Of a DNA stretch of 64,000 nt, positions 9,269-18,294 are shown in pieces. The notes beneath the pieces were generated by a model. It was given only the letters and a program-made list of their open reading frames with translations. It was not told where the DNA came from and did not search any database. The stretch's first letter is position 1. Each line of letters opens with the position of its first letter. Both the position numbers and the translations under genes were made by a program. The stretch is taken from positions 62,001 to 126,000 of the forward strand of contig JBMNHZ010000010.1 in NCBI GenBank assembly GCA_050950645.1, in the 5' to 3' direction. This DNA is from BRH-c25 sp012519325. Lineage in GTDB: Bacteria; Bacillota; Clostridia; Lutisporales; Lutisporaceae.

Positions 9269-10273
9269 GTGAAAAAATACCTGGTGTTGGGGCTTCTTTC
9301 GCTGCTGATTATGGTTTCAGATCAGCCGAAGCAATCGGAAGAAAGCATAACAATTGTACTTGGAGGAGATGTACTTCTTGACGGATCTGTGGGCTGGCTT
9401 ATTGACAAGCAGGGATACAGCAGTATATGGGGTGATATGATTAGCATCCTCACTTCCGCTGATTTTTCAATGGTGAATCTTGAAAGTCCCTTAAGCAGCA
9501 GGGGCAGCATGGAAAAAGACAAGCAGTTTATATTCCGGGGAAAGCCTGCATATGTAAAAGCTTTGGAATCAGCGGGAATTGATATGGTCTCACTGGCAAA
9601 CAATCATGTCTTGGATTACGGAAAAACTGCCCTCCTGGATACAATGAAGCATCTGGATGATGCCGGAATTCTTTATGCCGGTGCGGGACAAAATGAGGAT
9701 GCCGCAAGCATGCCGGTATATATTGATAAAGGAACAATAAGTTTTGCTGTTCTGTGCTCCAGCCATGTTATTCCCTTTGTGCACTGGCATGCAGGCAAAA
9801 ACAAGCCCGGGGTTGCAAGCGCATATGATCCTGCAAGGCTTATATCAGAGGTTGCATCGGCTTCTGAAAAGGCAGATATAGTTCTGGTATACCTTCACTG
9901 GGGAAAAGAAATGGAATCCCATCCTGTCCGGTATCAGAAAAATATTGCCCGGATGCTGATAGATGCCGGCGCGGATCTGGTAATAGGTTCACATCCCCAT
10001 ATTATTCAAGGCCTTGAATTTTATAAGGGAAAACTAATCGCCTACAGCCTGGGTAATCTTGTCTTTACAAATACCTTCAAAGAAACAATGCTGCTCAGTA
10101 TAAAGTTTTCAAGAGATGAAATGCTGGAGGCTTATGTGATTCCATGTATGATCAAATCTTCGAAAACAATGCTTGTTAAAGATGAACAGAAAAAACAAGA
10201 TTTTTTTGATAAGCTGAATGCACTGTCCCCGGGTGTGTTGGTGCACAAGGATGGAAGAATAACCCCGTACTGA
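9269..10273 (+). CDS. CapA family metallophosphatase-like protein
   Basis: About 334 residues from a GTG at 9269 (VKKYLVLGLLSLLIMVS signal or anchor segment); an upstream ATG at 9230 in the same frame adds 13 residues and is possible, but the GGGAG at about 9252 favours the GTG. The CapA/PGA_cap domain shows its metal-site motifs in order: GGDVLLDG, NLESPLS, LANNHVLDYG, YLHWGKE and IGSHPHIIQG. The family is tied to poly-gamma-glutamate capsule formation in Bacillus, but many clostridial members occur without capB/C/E, as here, so its substrate is open. It is probably exported and membrane-anchored. Confidence 0.8.
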   Translation: MKKYLVLGLLSLLIMVSDQPKQSEESITIVLGGDVLLDGSVGWLIDKQGYSSIWGDMISILTSADFSMVNLESPLSSRGSMEKDKQFIFRGKPAYVKALESAGIDMVSLANNHVLDYGKTALLDTMKHLDDAGILYAGAGQNEDAASMPVYIDKGTISFAVLCSSHVIPFVHWHAGKNKPGVASAYDPARLISEVASASEKADIVLVYLHWGKEMESHPVRYQKNIARMLIDAGADLVIGSHPHIIQGLEFYKGKLIAYSLGNLVFTNTFKETMLLSIKFSRDEMLEAYVIPCMIKSSKTMLVKDEQKKQDFFDKLNALSPGVLVHKDGRITPY

Positions 10274-10329
10274 CCTAATCCCCATTAATTATTTTCTAAT
10301 TAAAAATCTGATAAAACTATACTTCTGAA

Positions 10330-10357
10330 TTGAATGACCTTTATGTTATGGTATAAT
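10330..10357 (+). promoter_or_regulatory. Promoter of the MATE gene
   Basis: TTGAAT (10330-10335), 16 bases, then a perfect TATAAT (10352-10357), 54 bases before the ATG. Confidence 0.55.
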
Positions 10358-10411
10358 ATCTATGTATTCTACTAATATCTTGGTTATAATATACGATGGA
10401 GAAAAACTAAC

Positions 10412-11773
10412 ATGGAATATACAAATCCTTTGGGTGAAGAAAAAATCCCGGGGCTTTTGGTCAAATACTCGGTGCCTGCCATTGTAGGCATGATAGTTAA
10501 CTCTTTATATAATATCGTAGACAGGATTTTCATAGGAAACAGCAGTGATTTAGGAACCTACGGTTTGGCCGGAATCACTATCGGTTTCCCGATAATGATA
10601 ATACTCCTGTCAATAGGCCTTTTATTCGGAGTGGGAGGGGCCACCTTATTCTCGATAAAATTGGGGGAGGGACAGCCGGAAGAAGCCGACCGTGCCTTGG
10701 GCAATGCTTTTTCTCTAATGGTTATTTCCGGAGTAATATTCATGATTATGGGCCAGATACTGCTCAGGCCTTTATTAACCTTGTTTGGAGCCAGTGAAGC
10801 CGTATTGCCTTATTCTGTGGAATATATGAGGGTAATTTTCTTCGGGGCGGTTTTTCAGGTAATAGGTATAGGTATGAACAATTTCATACGTGCAGACGGC
10901 AGTCCTCAAATAGCAATGTTAACAATGTTTCTTGGTGCAGGTATCAATACATTGCTGGACCCTTTATTCATTTATGTCTTTAAAATGGGTATGACCGGAG
11001 CCGCTCTTGCCACCATCCTGGCTCAATTTATTTCAACCATATGGATAGTGGCGTATTTTACAGGTAAACGCAGTAAACATAAGCTTAAGCGAGAATATAT
11101 AAAGCTTAAGCTTAGTACCGTAATAACAATTACTTCCTTGGGAATTCCCGGATTTGCATTACAGCTTGCCAACAGTCTTCTGAATGCAATACTTAACAAG
11201 AGCCTGCTCATATACGGGGGAGATATAGCAGTGTCCGGCATGGGAATAATAAACAGCCTTCAGACTATATTTTTTATGCCCGTTGTTGGCATAAAACAAG
11301 GTGTTCAGCCAATTATCAGTTTCAACTACGGATCAAGGAAATTCAACAGGGTAAAAGAAGCTGTGAAGCTTGCTGTGATTTCTGCAACTGCTATTGTGGT
11401 TTTTGGCTATGTAATAACAAGGTTGTTCCCGAAACAAATCATATCCATATTTAATCGTGACCCTGAACTAATAAAGTTCGGAAGCTATGGACTGATATCC
11501 TGGTTCCTGTGTATGCCTGTCGTTGGGTTCCAGATAATTGCTTCAAATTTCTTTCAGGCTATTGGAAAATACAGATCCGCCATGTTTTTAACCCTTACCA
11601 GGCAGGTAATCTTTCTTATCCCTGCTCTTATTATATTCCCCAAATTTTGGGGTATTAACGGTTTATTGCATGCTGCTCCCTTTGCAGATTTCTTCTCAGC
11701 TTTGCTAACCGGTATATGGTTTTTCTATGGTATTAAAGCTATGTCCGCAAACTTGGCTGAAGGCATTAAATAG
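10412..11773 (+). CDS. MATE family multidrug efflux transporter
   Basis: 453 residues with about 12 membrane helices in two halves. The N-terminal half contains the MATE hallmark VPAIVGMIVNSLYNIVDRIF with IGN and later GAGINTLLDPLFIYVFKMG; the second half has GIKQGVQPIISFNYGSRKF. These are features of Na+- or H+-coupled cation/drug exporters of the DinF/NorM superfamily in the cytoplasmic membrane. A GGAG ribosome site lies ten bases before the ATG and a sigma-A promoter is visible. The gene is a single transcription unit. Confidence 0.92.
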   Translation: MEYTNPLGEEKIPGLLVKYSVPAIVGMIVNSLYNIVDRIFIGNSSDLGTYGLAGITIGFPIMIILLSIGLLFGVGGATLFSIKLGEGQPEEADRALGNAFSLMVISGVIFMIMGQILLRPLLTLFGASEAVLPYSVEYMRVIFFGAVFQVIGIGMNNFIRADGSPQIAMLTMFLGAGINTLLDPLFIYVFKMGMTGAALATILAQFISTIWIVAYFTGKRSKHKLKREYIKLKLSTVITITSLGIPGFALQLANSLLNAILNKSLLIYGGDIAVSGMGIINSLQTIFFMPVVGIKQGVQPIISFNYGSRKFNRVKEAVKLAVISATAIVVFGYVITRLFPKQIISIFNRDPELIKFGSYGLISWFLCMPVVGFQIIASNFFQAIGKYRSAMFLTLTRQVIFLIPALIIFPKFWGINGLLHAAPFADFFSALLTGIWFFYGIKAMSANLAEGIK

Positions 11774-11858
11774 GCTTATGGATATATGTATCTGAATACA
11801 ACTTATAAAATTAGGCAGAATATTAATTAAGATTTATAGTTAAGGATGGTGGCAATGC

Positions 11859-12077
11859 ATGAGAAATTTATCAGATGCTGAAGTGTTATCTCTGACCGGA
11901 CTGTTGAAGCTGGAACAGGACAGCCTGACAGTATCCAGAGCTTTACATTCTTTAATCAGTAACAATGAGCTGAAGAAACAAAGTGAAGCAGGCATGCTGG
12001 CAGCAGAAGGCAGAATTAAGGGTATTCAGCAGTTTATCGTGGAAAACGGTGTTACTAATATACAGGAGGTACAGTGA
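11859..12077 (+). CDS. Small helical protein paired with a CotF-type spore coat protein
   Basis: 72 residues, all helical in character (LSLTGLLKLEQDSLTVSRAL). Its stop is separated by one base from the next gene, whose ribosome site lies inside this gene's 3' end, so the two are coupled. In clostridia such pairs of short proteins are often annotated as spore coat proteins, and the first is rich in Leu/Glu like the N-terminal half of split CotF proteins. Role inferred from the partner; no catalytic motif is present. Confidence 0.65.
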   Translation: MRNLSDAEVLSLTGLLKLEQDSLTVSRALHSLISNNELKKQSEAGMLAAEGRIKGIQQFIVENGVTNIQEVQ

Positions 12078-12078
12078 T

Positions 12079-12372
12079 ATGGCTTCAATGATTGGAAATA
12101 TTGTAAAGAATAGTACGGACATAACTGATGAGGTTATTCTCACAAGCATGCTTAGTTCTTTAAAAGCAATATCCACTGCATATTTTACTGCAACAATGGC
12201 AGGTACCACTCCGGAGCTGAAATCAATGCTTTCAAGCGCCATGGCGCAAGTAATGAGCAGTCATTCCACGTTGACCGAACTGGCTATAAAGCATGGGTGG
12301 GAGAAGCCCTACAGTTCACCTGCCGAACAGCTGGCAAACGTATATAAGTACTCAATAACAGAAAAGCAATAA
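12079..12372 (+). CDS. Spore coat protein, CotF family
   Basis: 97 residues starting at ATG 12079, eight bases behind AGGAGGT; a longer frame opening at 11983 overlaps the upstream gene and is not the real start. It has the CotF signature of two helices with VILTSMLSSLKAISTAYFTA and a conserved PEL segment, ending TELAIKHGWEKPY. CotF-like proteins are ferritin-fold helical proteins of the spore coat. It forms a bicistronic unit with the preceding 72-residue gene and is followed by a terminator. Confidence 0.8.
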   Translation: MASMIGNIVKNSTDITDEVILTSMLSSLKAISTAYFTATMAGTTPELKSMLSSAMAQVMSSHSTLTELAIKHGWEKPYSSPAEQLANVYKYSITEKQ

Positions 12373-12382
12373 ACATTAACAG

Positions 12383-12406
12383 AAGGGAGTTACAACAACT
12401 CCCTTT
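12383..12406 (+). terminator. Terminator of the coat gene pair
   Basis: AAGGGAGTT (12383-12391), a 5-base loop and AACTCCCTTT (12397-12406). Confidence 0.75.
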
Positions 12407-12434
12407 CATTCCGATGTTTCTATAATTCATCACC

Positions 12435-12478
12435 CTCATGGGCTAATACTTACAGCCTCATGGGCTAATACTTACAGC
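12435..12478. repeat. 22 bp perfect tandem duplication
   Basis: Two head-to-tail copies of a 22-base unit beginning CTCATGGGCTAATACTTACA lie in the gap between convergent genes. There are only two copies, so this is a local duplication and not an array. Confidence 0.9.
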
Positions 12479-12492
12479 ATAACCATCATTCA

Positions 12493-14340
12493 TTAAGAAG
12501 ATAATTCTGGCTTAACTACAAGAGTCTCAACCATAGCCTCCGTAGGCGATATGAAAACTACTGCTTCGCCATCCTGCACAAGCTGTGTATCGCTTAATAT
12601 ACTATCTGCTATGGATTCCCTTAGATGGGTGCCGGTAATTAACAAAACGATTTCTTTCTCAGGCTGCAGCTCTATATTTATAACAGGTAATATTACCTTT
12701 TGATGCTCATCCGTTCCTCTTCCGCGTATTATTGTGGCTCCTGTCGCACCTGATTGACGGGCTACTTCTATAGTCTTTTCAGCAAACCCCCTGTTTACAA
12801 TAACCATTATACAGTCATGCTGTATGTTACCCTCTTCAATCAAGTGAGTGGTAATAGTACTCTTTTTTTCAATTATTGGGTATGTAATTTTCTTGTGCTT
12901 AAACGCAGTTCCCAATACCATGATGGAAAAAACAGGAGCCATTGCTACCATTGCAATAACGCCGAATCCGTCCACCAGCACATTGGCGGTTTCTATAACT
13001 GTGGCAGCTCCCTGGGCAAATGCAAGCACAAAGGTTGCCGTCATAGGACCCGAAGCAACTCCCCCTGCATCATAAGCAATCCCTACGAAAACCGGATCGG
13101 ATTTAAATGACAGCAATATTGCAAAGGCAAATCCCGGCAAAAGAAAATACCACAGCTTAACCTCAGGAACGACAATCCTTACCATAGAAAGGGCAATTGC
13201 CAAACCCACACCTATAGAAAGAGTCGTTCGAATTAAATTAAGAGGTATATGCCCACTGGTAACCTCTTCAATTTGCTCCCCCAGTACATGCACGGCAGGT
13301 TCGACAAGAACAACTATAAGGCCTAACAGAAAGCCTATCCCTATCAATATCCAATGGCTCATTTTCCCCAGTTCCATGCCGATAACCCGACCCATATCCA
13401 TAAATCCTGAATTTACTGCGGTAAGGAAAACAGTAAGCCCCAGTAGAGTAAATACAAGACCTTTTATTATTTCAAGAAGCTCATCCTTAGCCAGTTTAAA
13501 TTTCCCAAAATTAAAAATAAAGAATAATATTGATATGGGCGAAAGCGCTAAGAGAGATTCTAAGAAGATTCCCGGGAATACATCTATTATTGGTCCGATT
13601 ACACCTTCGGCAAAAATGTATTCACTAACATCCCCCTGTATGTTTTTTTGGCCTGAAATAACCGATATGAGCATCACAGCCAGTATCGGTCCTGCACTCA
13701 TTATACCCACAAGTCCGAATGAATTCTCTTCCGAGCTGCTGCCGCCTTTCATGCCGGAAAGCCCCAATGATAATGCAAGAACAAAGGGAGTAGTAAGAGC
13801 GCCGGTGGTTGCGCCGGAGGCATCAAAAGAAATAGCAAGAAATTCTTCAGATACAAAAATTGCAAGTACGAATATAATACCATAGGTTATTGCCATAAAT
13901 ATGTTAAGCGGTTTATCCCTCAGCAGCCTGAAAACGCCAAGCGAAACCATAACTCCCACACCGATAGATACCAGATATACAATAATAATTGCATTCATAG
14001 CACCTCCCGACGCTGACTCAACCTGTGAACCAAGGATTAGCAAATCAGGCTCTGCGACTGTTATCAAAAAACCCAAAAAGAAACTTAGGATTGCAATTTT
14101 AAGAAGCCATCTTGAAGTGGCTATTTCTCGGGACATGTGCTCTCCAATCGGATTCATAGCCATATCTACGCCCCATAAAAAAATTGAAAGCCCTATTAAT
14201 AGCATCACGCTGCCCACAATAAAACGTATCATAATATCCGCTTCAACATTGACTATGCTAAAGCAGAGCAGCAACACCAATATCACAACCGGCAGCAAGG
14301 TTCTAATAACTTCTTTCGTCTTTTCGAAAAGCAAATTCAT
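12493..14340 (-). CDS. DUF1538 membrane protein with two DUF1538 units and a C-terminal P-II-like domain
   Basis: 615 residues from the ATG at 14340, which overlaps the previous stop as ATGA. Two homologous membrane halves, each with about six helices, carry the paired DUF1538 motifs: ITVAEPDLLILGSQV with ATTGALTTPFVLALSLGLSG in the first, VVLVEPAVHVLGEQI with GGVASGPMTATFVLAFAQG in the second. This inverted-repeat plan is typical of ion or metabolite transporters, but the substrate is unknown. The last 110 residues (DCIMVIVNRGFAEKTIEVAR onward, with GATGATIIRGRG) match a P-II-like ferredoxin-fold sensor domain. The upstream gene encodes two more such domains, suggesting a nucleotide-gated transporter. 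Confidence 0.85.
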   Translation of the reverse strand: MNLLFEKTKEVIRTLLPVVILVLLLCFSIVNVEADIMIRFIVGSVMLLIGLSIFLWGVDMAMNPIGEHMSREIATSRWLLKIAILSFFLGFLITVAEPDLLILGSQVESASGGAMNAIIIVYLVSIGVGVMVSLGVFRLLRDKPLNIFMAITYGIIFVLAIFVSEEFLAISFDASGATTGALTTPFVLALSLGLSGMKGGSSSEENSFGLVGIMSAGPILAVMLISVISGQKNIQGDVSEYIFAEGVIGPIIDVFPGIFLESLLALSPISILFFIFNFGKFKLAKDELLEIIKGLVFTLLGLTVFLTAVNSGFMDMGRVIGMELGKMSHWILIGIGFLLGLIVVLVEPAVHVLGEQIEEVTSGHIPLNLIRTTLSIGVGLAIALSMVRIVVPEVKLWYFLLPGFAFAILLSFKSDPVFVGIAYDAGGVASGPMTATFVLAFAQGAATVIETANVLVDGFGVIAMVAMAPVFSIMVLGTAFKHKKITYPIIEKKSTITTHLIEEGNIQHDCIMVIVNRGFAEKTIEVARQSGATGATIIRGRGTDEHQKVILPVINIELQPEKEIVLLITGTHLRESIADSILSDTQLVQDGEAVVFISPTEAMVETLVVKPELSS

Positions 14341-14984
14341 GGGTCCACCACCCCGCATACCCTGCTCACCGGAAGAGTAAATAATATACCATTCCCGACT
14401 TTTCCAAGCTCCAGTTCTGAAAAAATCCTATCCTTGATTGGAGCCTCTTTGTCTTTTGTCGTAATAATCATAACTATATCCTTTTGAGGCTCTATAACCA
14501 ATGGAAAATAATACTCCGTCGGGATGCCTGCCCCGCGGGCATGAATTAAGGTTCCTCCTTTAGCTCCTGCAGCCCTTGCTGCTTTTATGCAAGCCTTACC
14601 CCTTCCCTTGTCCACTATAGTCATAATACAAGAGTGTGTAGCAACAATATCCTCAGGGATGCTCCTTTGTTCCTGCACTGAGGTTTTCAACTGCCAACGC
14701 TTAAATGGTATTGAGAAAGCGATTCCTTTGTTCTTCTTATGGAACATAAATTCCTCGCTAAGAGTTTCGTACAGCTTGTTGCAAAGCTCATTTGATGAGG
14801 GTATCATAAGAATTTCCTTATGTACCTCAGTTATTCCCAGCATCTCCAAGAACTTATTCTGTATTGTTCCTTCACCCATAAAGATTGTTCCTGCTTTTGC
14901 ACCACATTCTTTTGCTTTGCGTAATACATCATTAGCCTTTCCCTGGCTAACGACAACAAAAAATACTGTGTCTATGTCTATCAC
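14337..14984 (-). CDS. Tandem P-II-like regulatory protein
   Basis: 215 residues from a GTG with AAGGA upstream. There are two P-II-like ferredoxin folds: residues 1-90 (FFVVVSQGKANDVLRKAKEC and GAKAGTIFMGEG) and residues 115-215 (SCIMTIVDKGRGKACIKAAR and GAKGGTLIHARGAG). The AGAKxGT-h-x-x-G-x-G element is the family's T-loop and nucleotide-proximal region. A tandem fusion is unusual, since P-II proteins normally act as trimers of single domains. It precedes and overlaps the DUF1538 gene by four bases, so it is probably that protein's cytosolic sensor. The effector (adenylate nucleotide or other) is unknown. Confidence 0.82.
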   Translation of the reverse strand: MIDIDTVFFVVVSQGKANDVLRKAKECGAKAGTIFMGEGTIQNKFLEMLGITEVHKEILMIPSSNELCNKLYETLSEEFMFHKKNKGIAFSIPFKRWQLKTSVQEQRSIPEDIVATHSCIMTIVDKGRGKACIKAARAAGAKGGTLIHARGAGIPTEYYFPLVIEPQKDIVMIITTKDKEAPIKDRIFSELELGKVGNGILFTLPVSRVCGVVDP

Positions 14985-15253
14985 TCCCAGTCCTTTATCA
15001 TAAAATTCTTATTAAACAATAATTCGATTTTCCGAAATTGTATATAATTAGACTTATATATAAGAAATGTTTGAGCAGAAAAATATAGGCAATTGAAGTG
15101 ATATTTTGCCCAATTTTTAACAAATGTAACCGTATAAACAAAATACATCTACTTATCTTGTTCTTCATTGTTCTTACTCATAAATAATACCATATGTATA
15201 TAAATATATCAAGAAAGCTTGCCCCCATTTGTGCCTCCATTACATACAAAAAA

Positions 15254-15286
15254 GCTACAATAATTGCATGCTGCAATTATTGTAGC
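15254..15286 (-). terminator. Strong terminator of the lipoprotein gene
   Basis: A 15 bp perfect stem (15254-15268 with 15272-15286) with a 3-base loop, followed on the minus strand by a run of six T. The rest of the 14985-15310 gap is AT-rich and shows no other element. Confidence 0.9.
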
Positions 15287-15310
15287 CTCTTCAATATCAG
15301 CTTCTATTTC

Positions 15311-16921
15311 TTAAGGTTCGATATAGTCTGCCTCTGTATCAATTCCTATTGTCCCGGTTGCTTCATCCCAGGTAATGCCAATGTTGAAGGCCTGCCCAAT
15401 ATCCCGGAGTTTGAAATAGTTATTTCCATTTATCGTATATGCGTTAAGGGGCAGCTCCAATCCATCCTTCAATATTACTGAGACATTCATTACAGCTGTC
15501 TTTTCATTCCCATCTCCCGGTGACATTTCACCCCCTACAACTGTATATGCTTTGTCTGATATTAGGTTTATTATCTTCTTTTCCTCATTCCAGGAAACAT
15601 CAAACTGTTTTTGAGTACCGCTTAAAGACATTGCAAGGTCACGCAACTTAAAATAGTTATTTCCCTCTATTGTATACGCATCAAAGGAAATTGCCTTTCC
15701 GTTTACCAATACCTTTGATGCCGTCGGCATTGCCTTAAGCTCTTTTGCAGGAACAGCCGCCTCTGCCGCAGCTTTTATCATTTCATTATAATCTATTGAA
15801 TTCTCAGGTGTAAGTTCCGGCATGTCAATAGTCATTTCTTTGTTTATGTTATATGTCAACATACTAAAGTCAATAGTTACATAATATACACCGCTGCCTT
15901 CAGCATTATCGGTTCCCATGCTTTTAAGCTTTGCCATATCAATGACAAAATCCATACTGCCCGACTGGCTTACTATGAAACCATTTTCATCAATAGCATA
16001 TTCAAAATTAATGCCTTTATCTCCAATTAGCTTTATATCCTCAATTTTGTCCATATATCTATTGAATTCAGCAAGCAGCTCAGGTTTTTTAGTTTCGAAT
16101 TCAGACATAAATTTATCAAGGTCTGAGTTGGAACTTGTTGAACTTGCTACTGATTCTGTTAATTTCTGCATAAAGTTTATGTACTCAGTTGCAAAATCCA
16201 TTGCATCCTTATTCTCCGCCAAATTGTTTACGGTATATCTAATAAGCTTTTTTACGGACTTGTCATCCAGTTTTATCTGATACAAATGAGCCTTTACAGT
16301 TCCTTCAGGTGTTGCTATGCTTTTTGTTCCTGCATCGGTTATATACTTGAATCCCGGGTCATACTGTTTCATATAAGCAGCTAAAAATACATTGGCCTTT
16401 TCCTGTAGATCAGCAGTGAACTTCATAATGTCAGCCTCTGTACTTTTCATCATTTCTCCCAGATTCATTACCAAGTATTCCTTGCCTGCCATTGTTGGAT
16501 CTGTTGCTGCCATTACTGCCGGAAGCTTTACAATTTCTATGAACCTAGGCTCGGAATTGTTCAAATCCATGTCAACCCAAACACTCATATTCATCGACAT
16601 GCCGCCCATGGACATGCTTGTACTTGCCTCTGCCTTAGATTCCATATTACTATTAACAATCTGCTTCATGCTCATTGACAGCTTTGCACCATTCAGCACC
16701 GCCTTCATTTGTTCAAAGCTCAACTGAGCCTGCTCGCTCAAGCCTGTTGCATCCAGTTTTAATGAAAATTCCATATCATTCTGGCTGGATTTTATTGTTT
16801 GTGTTTTTTCAAATGCATCATAAAGAGCTTTCCCTTCAGTAGTAACATTACAACCGGTGAGCATTCCTATTAACATTATGCCCACAGCGATTAATACCAT
16901 TGTTTTTTTCATGTTTTTCAT
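15311..16921 (-). CDS. Lipoprotein with two copper-amine-oxidase-like stalk repeats
   Basis: 536 residues. The signal ends in the lipobox LTGC (about residue 24), so the protein is anchored to the outer face of the membrane. Residues about 30-370 form a large LolA/LppX-like or DUF6612-like beta domain (unrecognised in detail). The C terminus has two half-repeats of the stalk domain: DAYTIEGNNYFKLRDLAMSL and NAYTINGNNYFKLRDIGQAF, each followed by a W-x-E/D strand. Such stalk repeats are common on clostridial surface proteins. GGAGGTG lies seven bases before the ATG. Its promoter runs into an IS remnant, so it is probably isolated from its ancestral upstream context. Confidence 0.82.
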   Translation of the reverse strand: MKNMKKTMVLIAVGIMLIGMLTGCNVTTEGKALYDAFEKTQTIKSSQNDMEFSLKLDATGLSEQAQLSFEQMKAVLNGAKLSMSMKQIVNSNMESKAEASTSMSMGGMSMNMSVWVDMDLNNSEPRFIEIVKLPAVMAATDPTMAGKEYLVMNLGEMMKSTEADIMKFTADLQEKANVFLAAYMKQYDPGFKYITDAGTKSIATPEGTVKAHLYQIKLDDKSVKKLIRYTVNNLAENKDAMDFATEYINFMQKLTESVASSTSSNSDLDKFMSEFETKKPELLAEFNRYMDKIEDIKLIGDKGINFEYAIDENGFIVSQSGSMDFVIDMAKLKSMGTDNAEGSGVYYVTIDFSMLTYNINKEMTIDMPELTPENSIDYNEMIKAAAEAAVPAKELKAMPTASKVLVNGKAISFDAYTIEGNNYFKLRDLAMSLSGTQKQFDVSWNEEKKIINLISDKAYTVVGGEMSPGDGNEKTAVMNVSVILKDGLELPLNAYTINGNNYFKLRDIGQAFNIGITWDEATGTIGIDTEADYIEP

Positions 16922-16945
16922 TTATACACCTCCACTCGCATAATT

Positions 16946-16974
16946 ATTATAGCATTTGTATTCTAATAACACAA
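16946..16974 (-). promoter_or_regulatory. Promoter of the lipoprotein gene, at the IS remnant junction
   Basis: On the minus strand TTGTGT (16969-16974), 17 bases, and a perfect TATAAT (16946-16951) lie 25 bases before the start codon. The transposase remnant reads in frame through this promoter. Confidence 0.6.
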
Positions 16975-17606
16975 CTTCCTTCTACGGCTACTTTCATTTC
17001 AAGCTTCTTGCCTGACTTCGGGCGGTCCTTCCCTTGTATATTTATATATACCCCGTCTGCCTCTTCAAAAAGAACCGGAACTTCCTTTTCCCCACACAAT
17101 TGATTCTTCTCTGCTGCTTTAGCCAGTTCGGTTTCACTTTCTTTTACCTTTTGCCCTAAAGCTTGAACCACATTCCATACACCGCCATGGCTGATACTTT
17201 GTCCCGTTAGCTCAGTTATATTATCTGCAGCATTACGGTAAGATGTTATGCTGGCGTTTTCTACTATCTTTTCCGCCAGGTTTGTCGATATCAGCCCTAT
17301 CGTATCGAATCCCAAAAGTTCATCCAACAAATATATAAATGATTTTCTGCCTTCATCATCTTTACTTTCATAAATTACACGGGAAAATTCGACTTCTCCC
17401 ATAAGGGTTTTTATTGATGTGTCCCTCCCTCCTCTATGTCTATATTTTGATTTATCTCTTTCTTCTGCAAGCCTCTTATCCATTGCTTCTAAAACACTTT
17501 TAAGAATTTCGCGAGCTATCTGGCATCCATAAGCATAAATTTCCTTTTCTAACCTATTGAATGATAAATCCTTTTCATTTACAATTATATCAATCATACA
17601 AATCAC
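16969..17606 (-). mobile_element. ISLre2 family (UPF0236) transposase, 3'-truncated remnant
   Basis: About 208 residues of a roughly 450-480 residue ISLre2 transposase remain, from the ATG at 17606 (or 17597). Recognisable segments include RHRGGRDTSIKTLMGEVEFS (zinc-finger-like N-terminal domain replaced by a variable start), LLDELLGFDTIGLISTNLAE, GQSISHGGVWNVVQALGQ and VLFEEADGVYINIQGKDRP. The match ends after KKLEMKVAV, where the normal continuation into the catalytic core is missing. The fragment is inactive. It separates the lipoprotein gene from the truncated gerC gene and is the likely cause of that truncation. Confidence 0.85.
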
Positions 17607-17791
17607 TCCTGTCTATGTTTTCTTAGCAATTACATTTTACAGTTTGATTTGTATGATGGGAAGGGGTTTTTGCCTCTTCCTTTTATTTTTGCCAATTATT
17701 TTGCCAATGAAAATTATACTCTAAGAATCTTACATTAAGTTCTGAATATGCTGAAAATCTCAGTTTACATATTTTTTTGCAGGCTTGATAA

Positions 17792-18082
17792 AATAGCGTA
17801 CTTGACAAGGCTTCACTGGATTACCTTACAATACAGCAGGAGAATTCCATAAAACGGGAGGTGGAAAATACCATAAGAATAGCACAGGAAAATAACTCCG
17901 ACCATTTAGGCATAATTAATAAATTCAAAATCAAATATCCTTTGCTGCGGGACTATTTTCAGGAAAACTGGCAGAAGCTTTTCCCCGGAATCAAATTCAA
18001 TGTCAGCGTTAATTCCAGGATAGACGGAACCTACATGATAAATGAGCCGGTTACTGCCAGCAAGGAGGCTGTGGGCGAATGA
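17792..18082 (+). pseudogene. 3' remnant of a Ger(x)C spore-germination lipoprotein gene
   Basis: After a stop at 17789 one frame reads NSVLDKASLDYLTIQQENSI and continues with IAQENNSDHLGIINKFKIKY and FQENWQKLFPGIKFNVSVN to a TGA at 18080-18082. This is the C-terminal 95 residues of GerAC/GerKC, where a helix-loop ending in an NW-x-K-x-FP segment and V-x-V-x-V-x-I strands is diagnostic. The normal protein has about 370-400 residues with a signal peptide and lipobox, all missing here. The break lies just beyond the ISLre2 remnant. A GTG at 17861 behind GGGAGGT could start a 73-residue product, but this would not be functional GerC. Confidence 0.8.
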
Positions 18083-18282
18083 GAGTATTTCTGCTGGTGT
18101 TTGTTGTTATAATTGTCACAATAACAGAGATAATACCGGTAATTAGAAAAAAGCAGCATAAGGAGGCAGCGGTCCTTCTTATGCTCGGGGCTGCAACCCT
18201 GGCCTACGGCTATTACTATATTACCCATGAACACACTGCCAGCCTGATGAATCTGATTTTTGAGATATTCAGCAAAAAATAA
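18079..18282 (+). CDS. Small two-helix membrane protein of the germination operon
   Basis: 67 residues, starting with ATG overlapping the gerC stop as ATGA. Two membrane helices (FLLVFVVIIVTITEIIPVI and AAVLLMLGAATLAYGYYYI) flank a basic loop RKKQHKE. Short proteins of this form are frequent between gerC and gerB genes in clostridial ger operons and probably associate with the receptor, like the GerD/GerPX-type accessory subunits; this is by position only. Confidence 0.65.
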   Translation: MRVFLLVFVVIIVTITEIIPVIRKKQHKEAAVLLMLGAATLAYGYYYITHEHTASLMNLIFEIFSKK

Positions 18283-18294
18283 GGAGATTCTCGT

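Noticed and set aside
12435..12478. CRISPR-like repeat
   Set aside because: Only two abutting 22-base copies with no spacer.
13376..13885. 169-codon plus-strand frame opposite the DUF1538 gene
   Set aside because: Shadow of the membrane-protein coding strand; Ser/Pro-rich with no motif.
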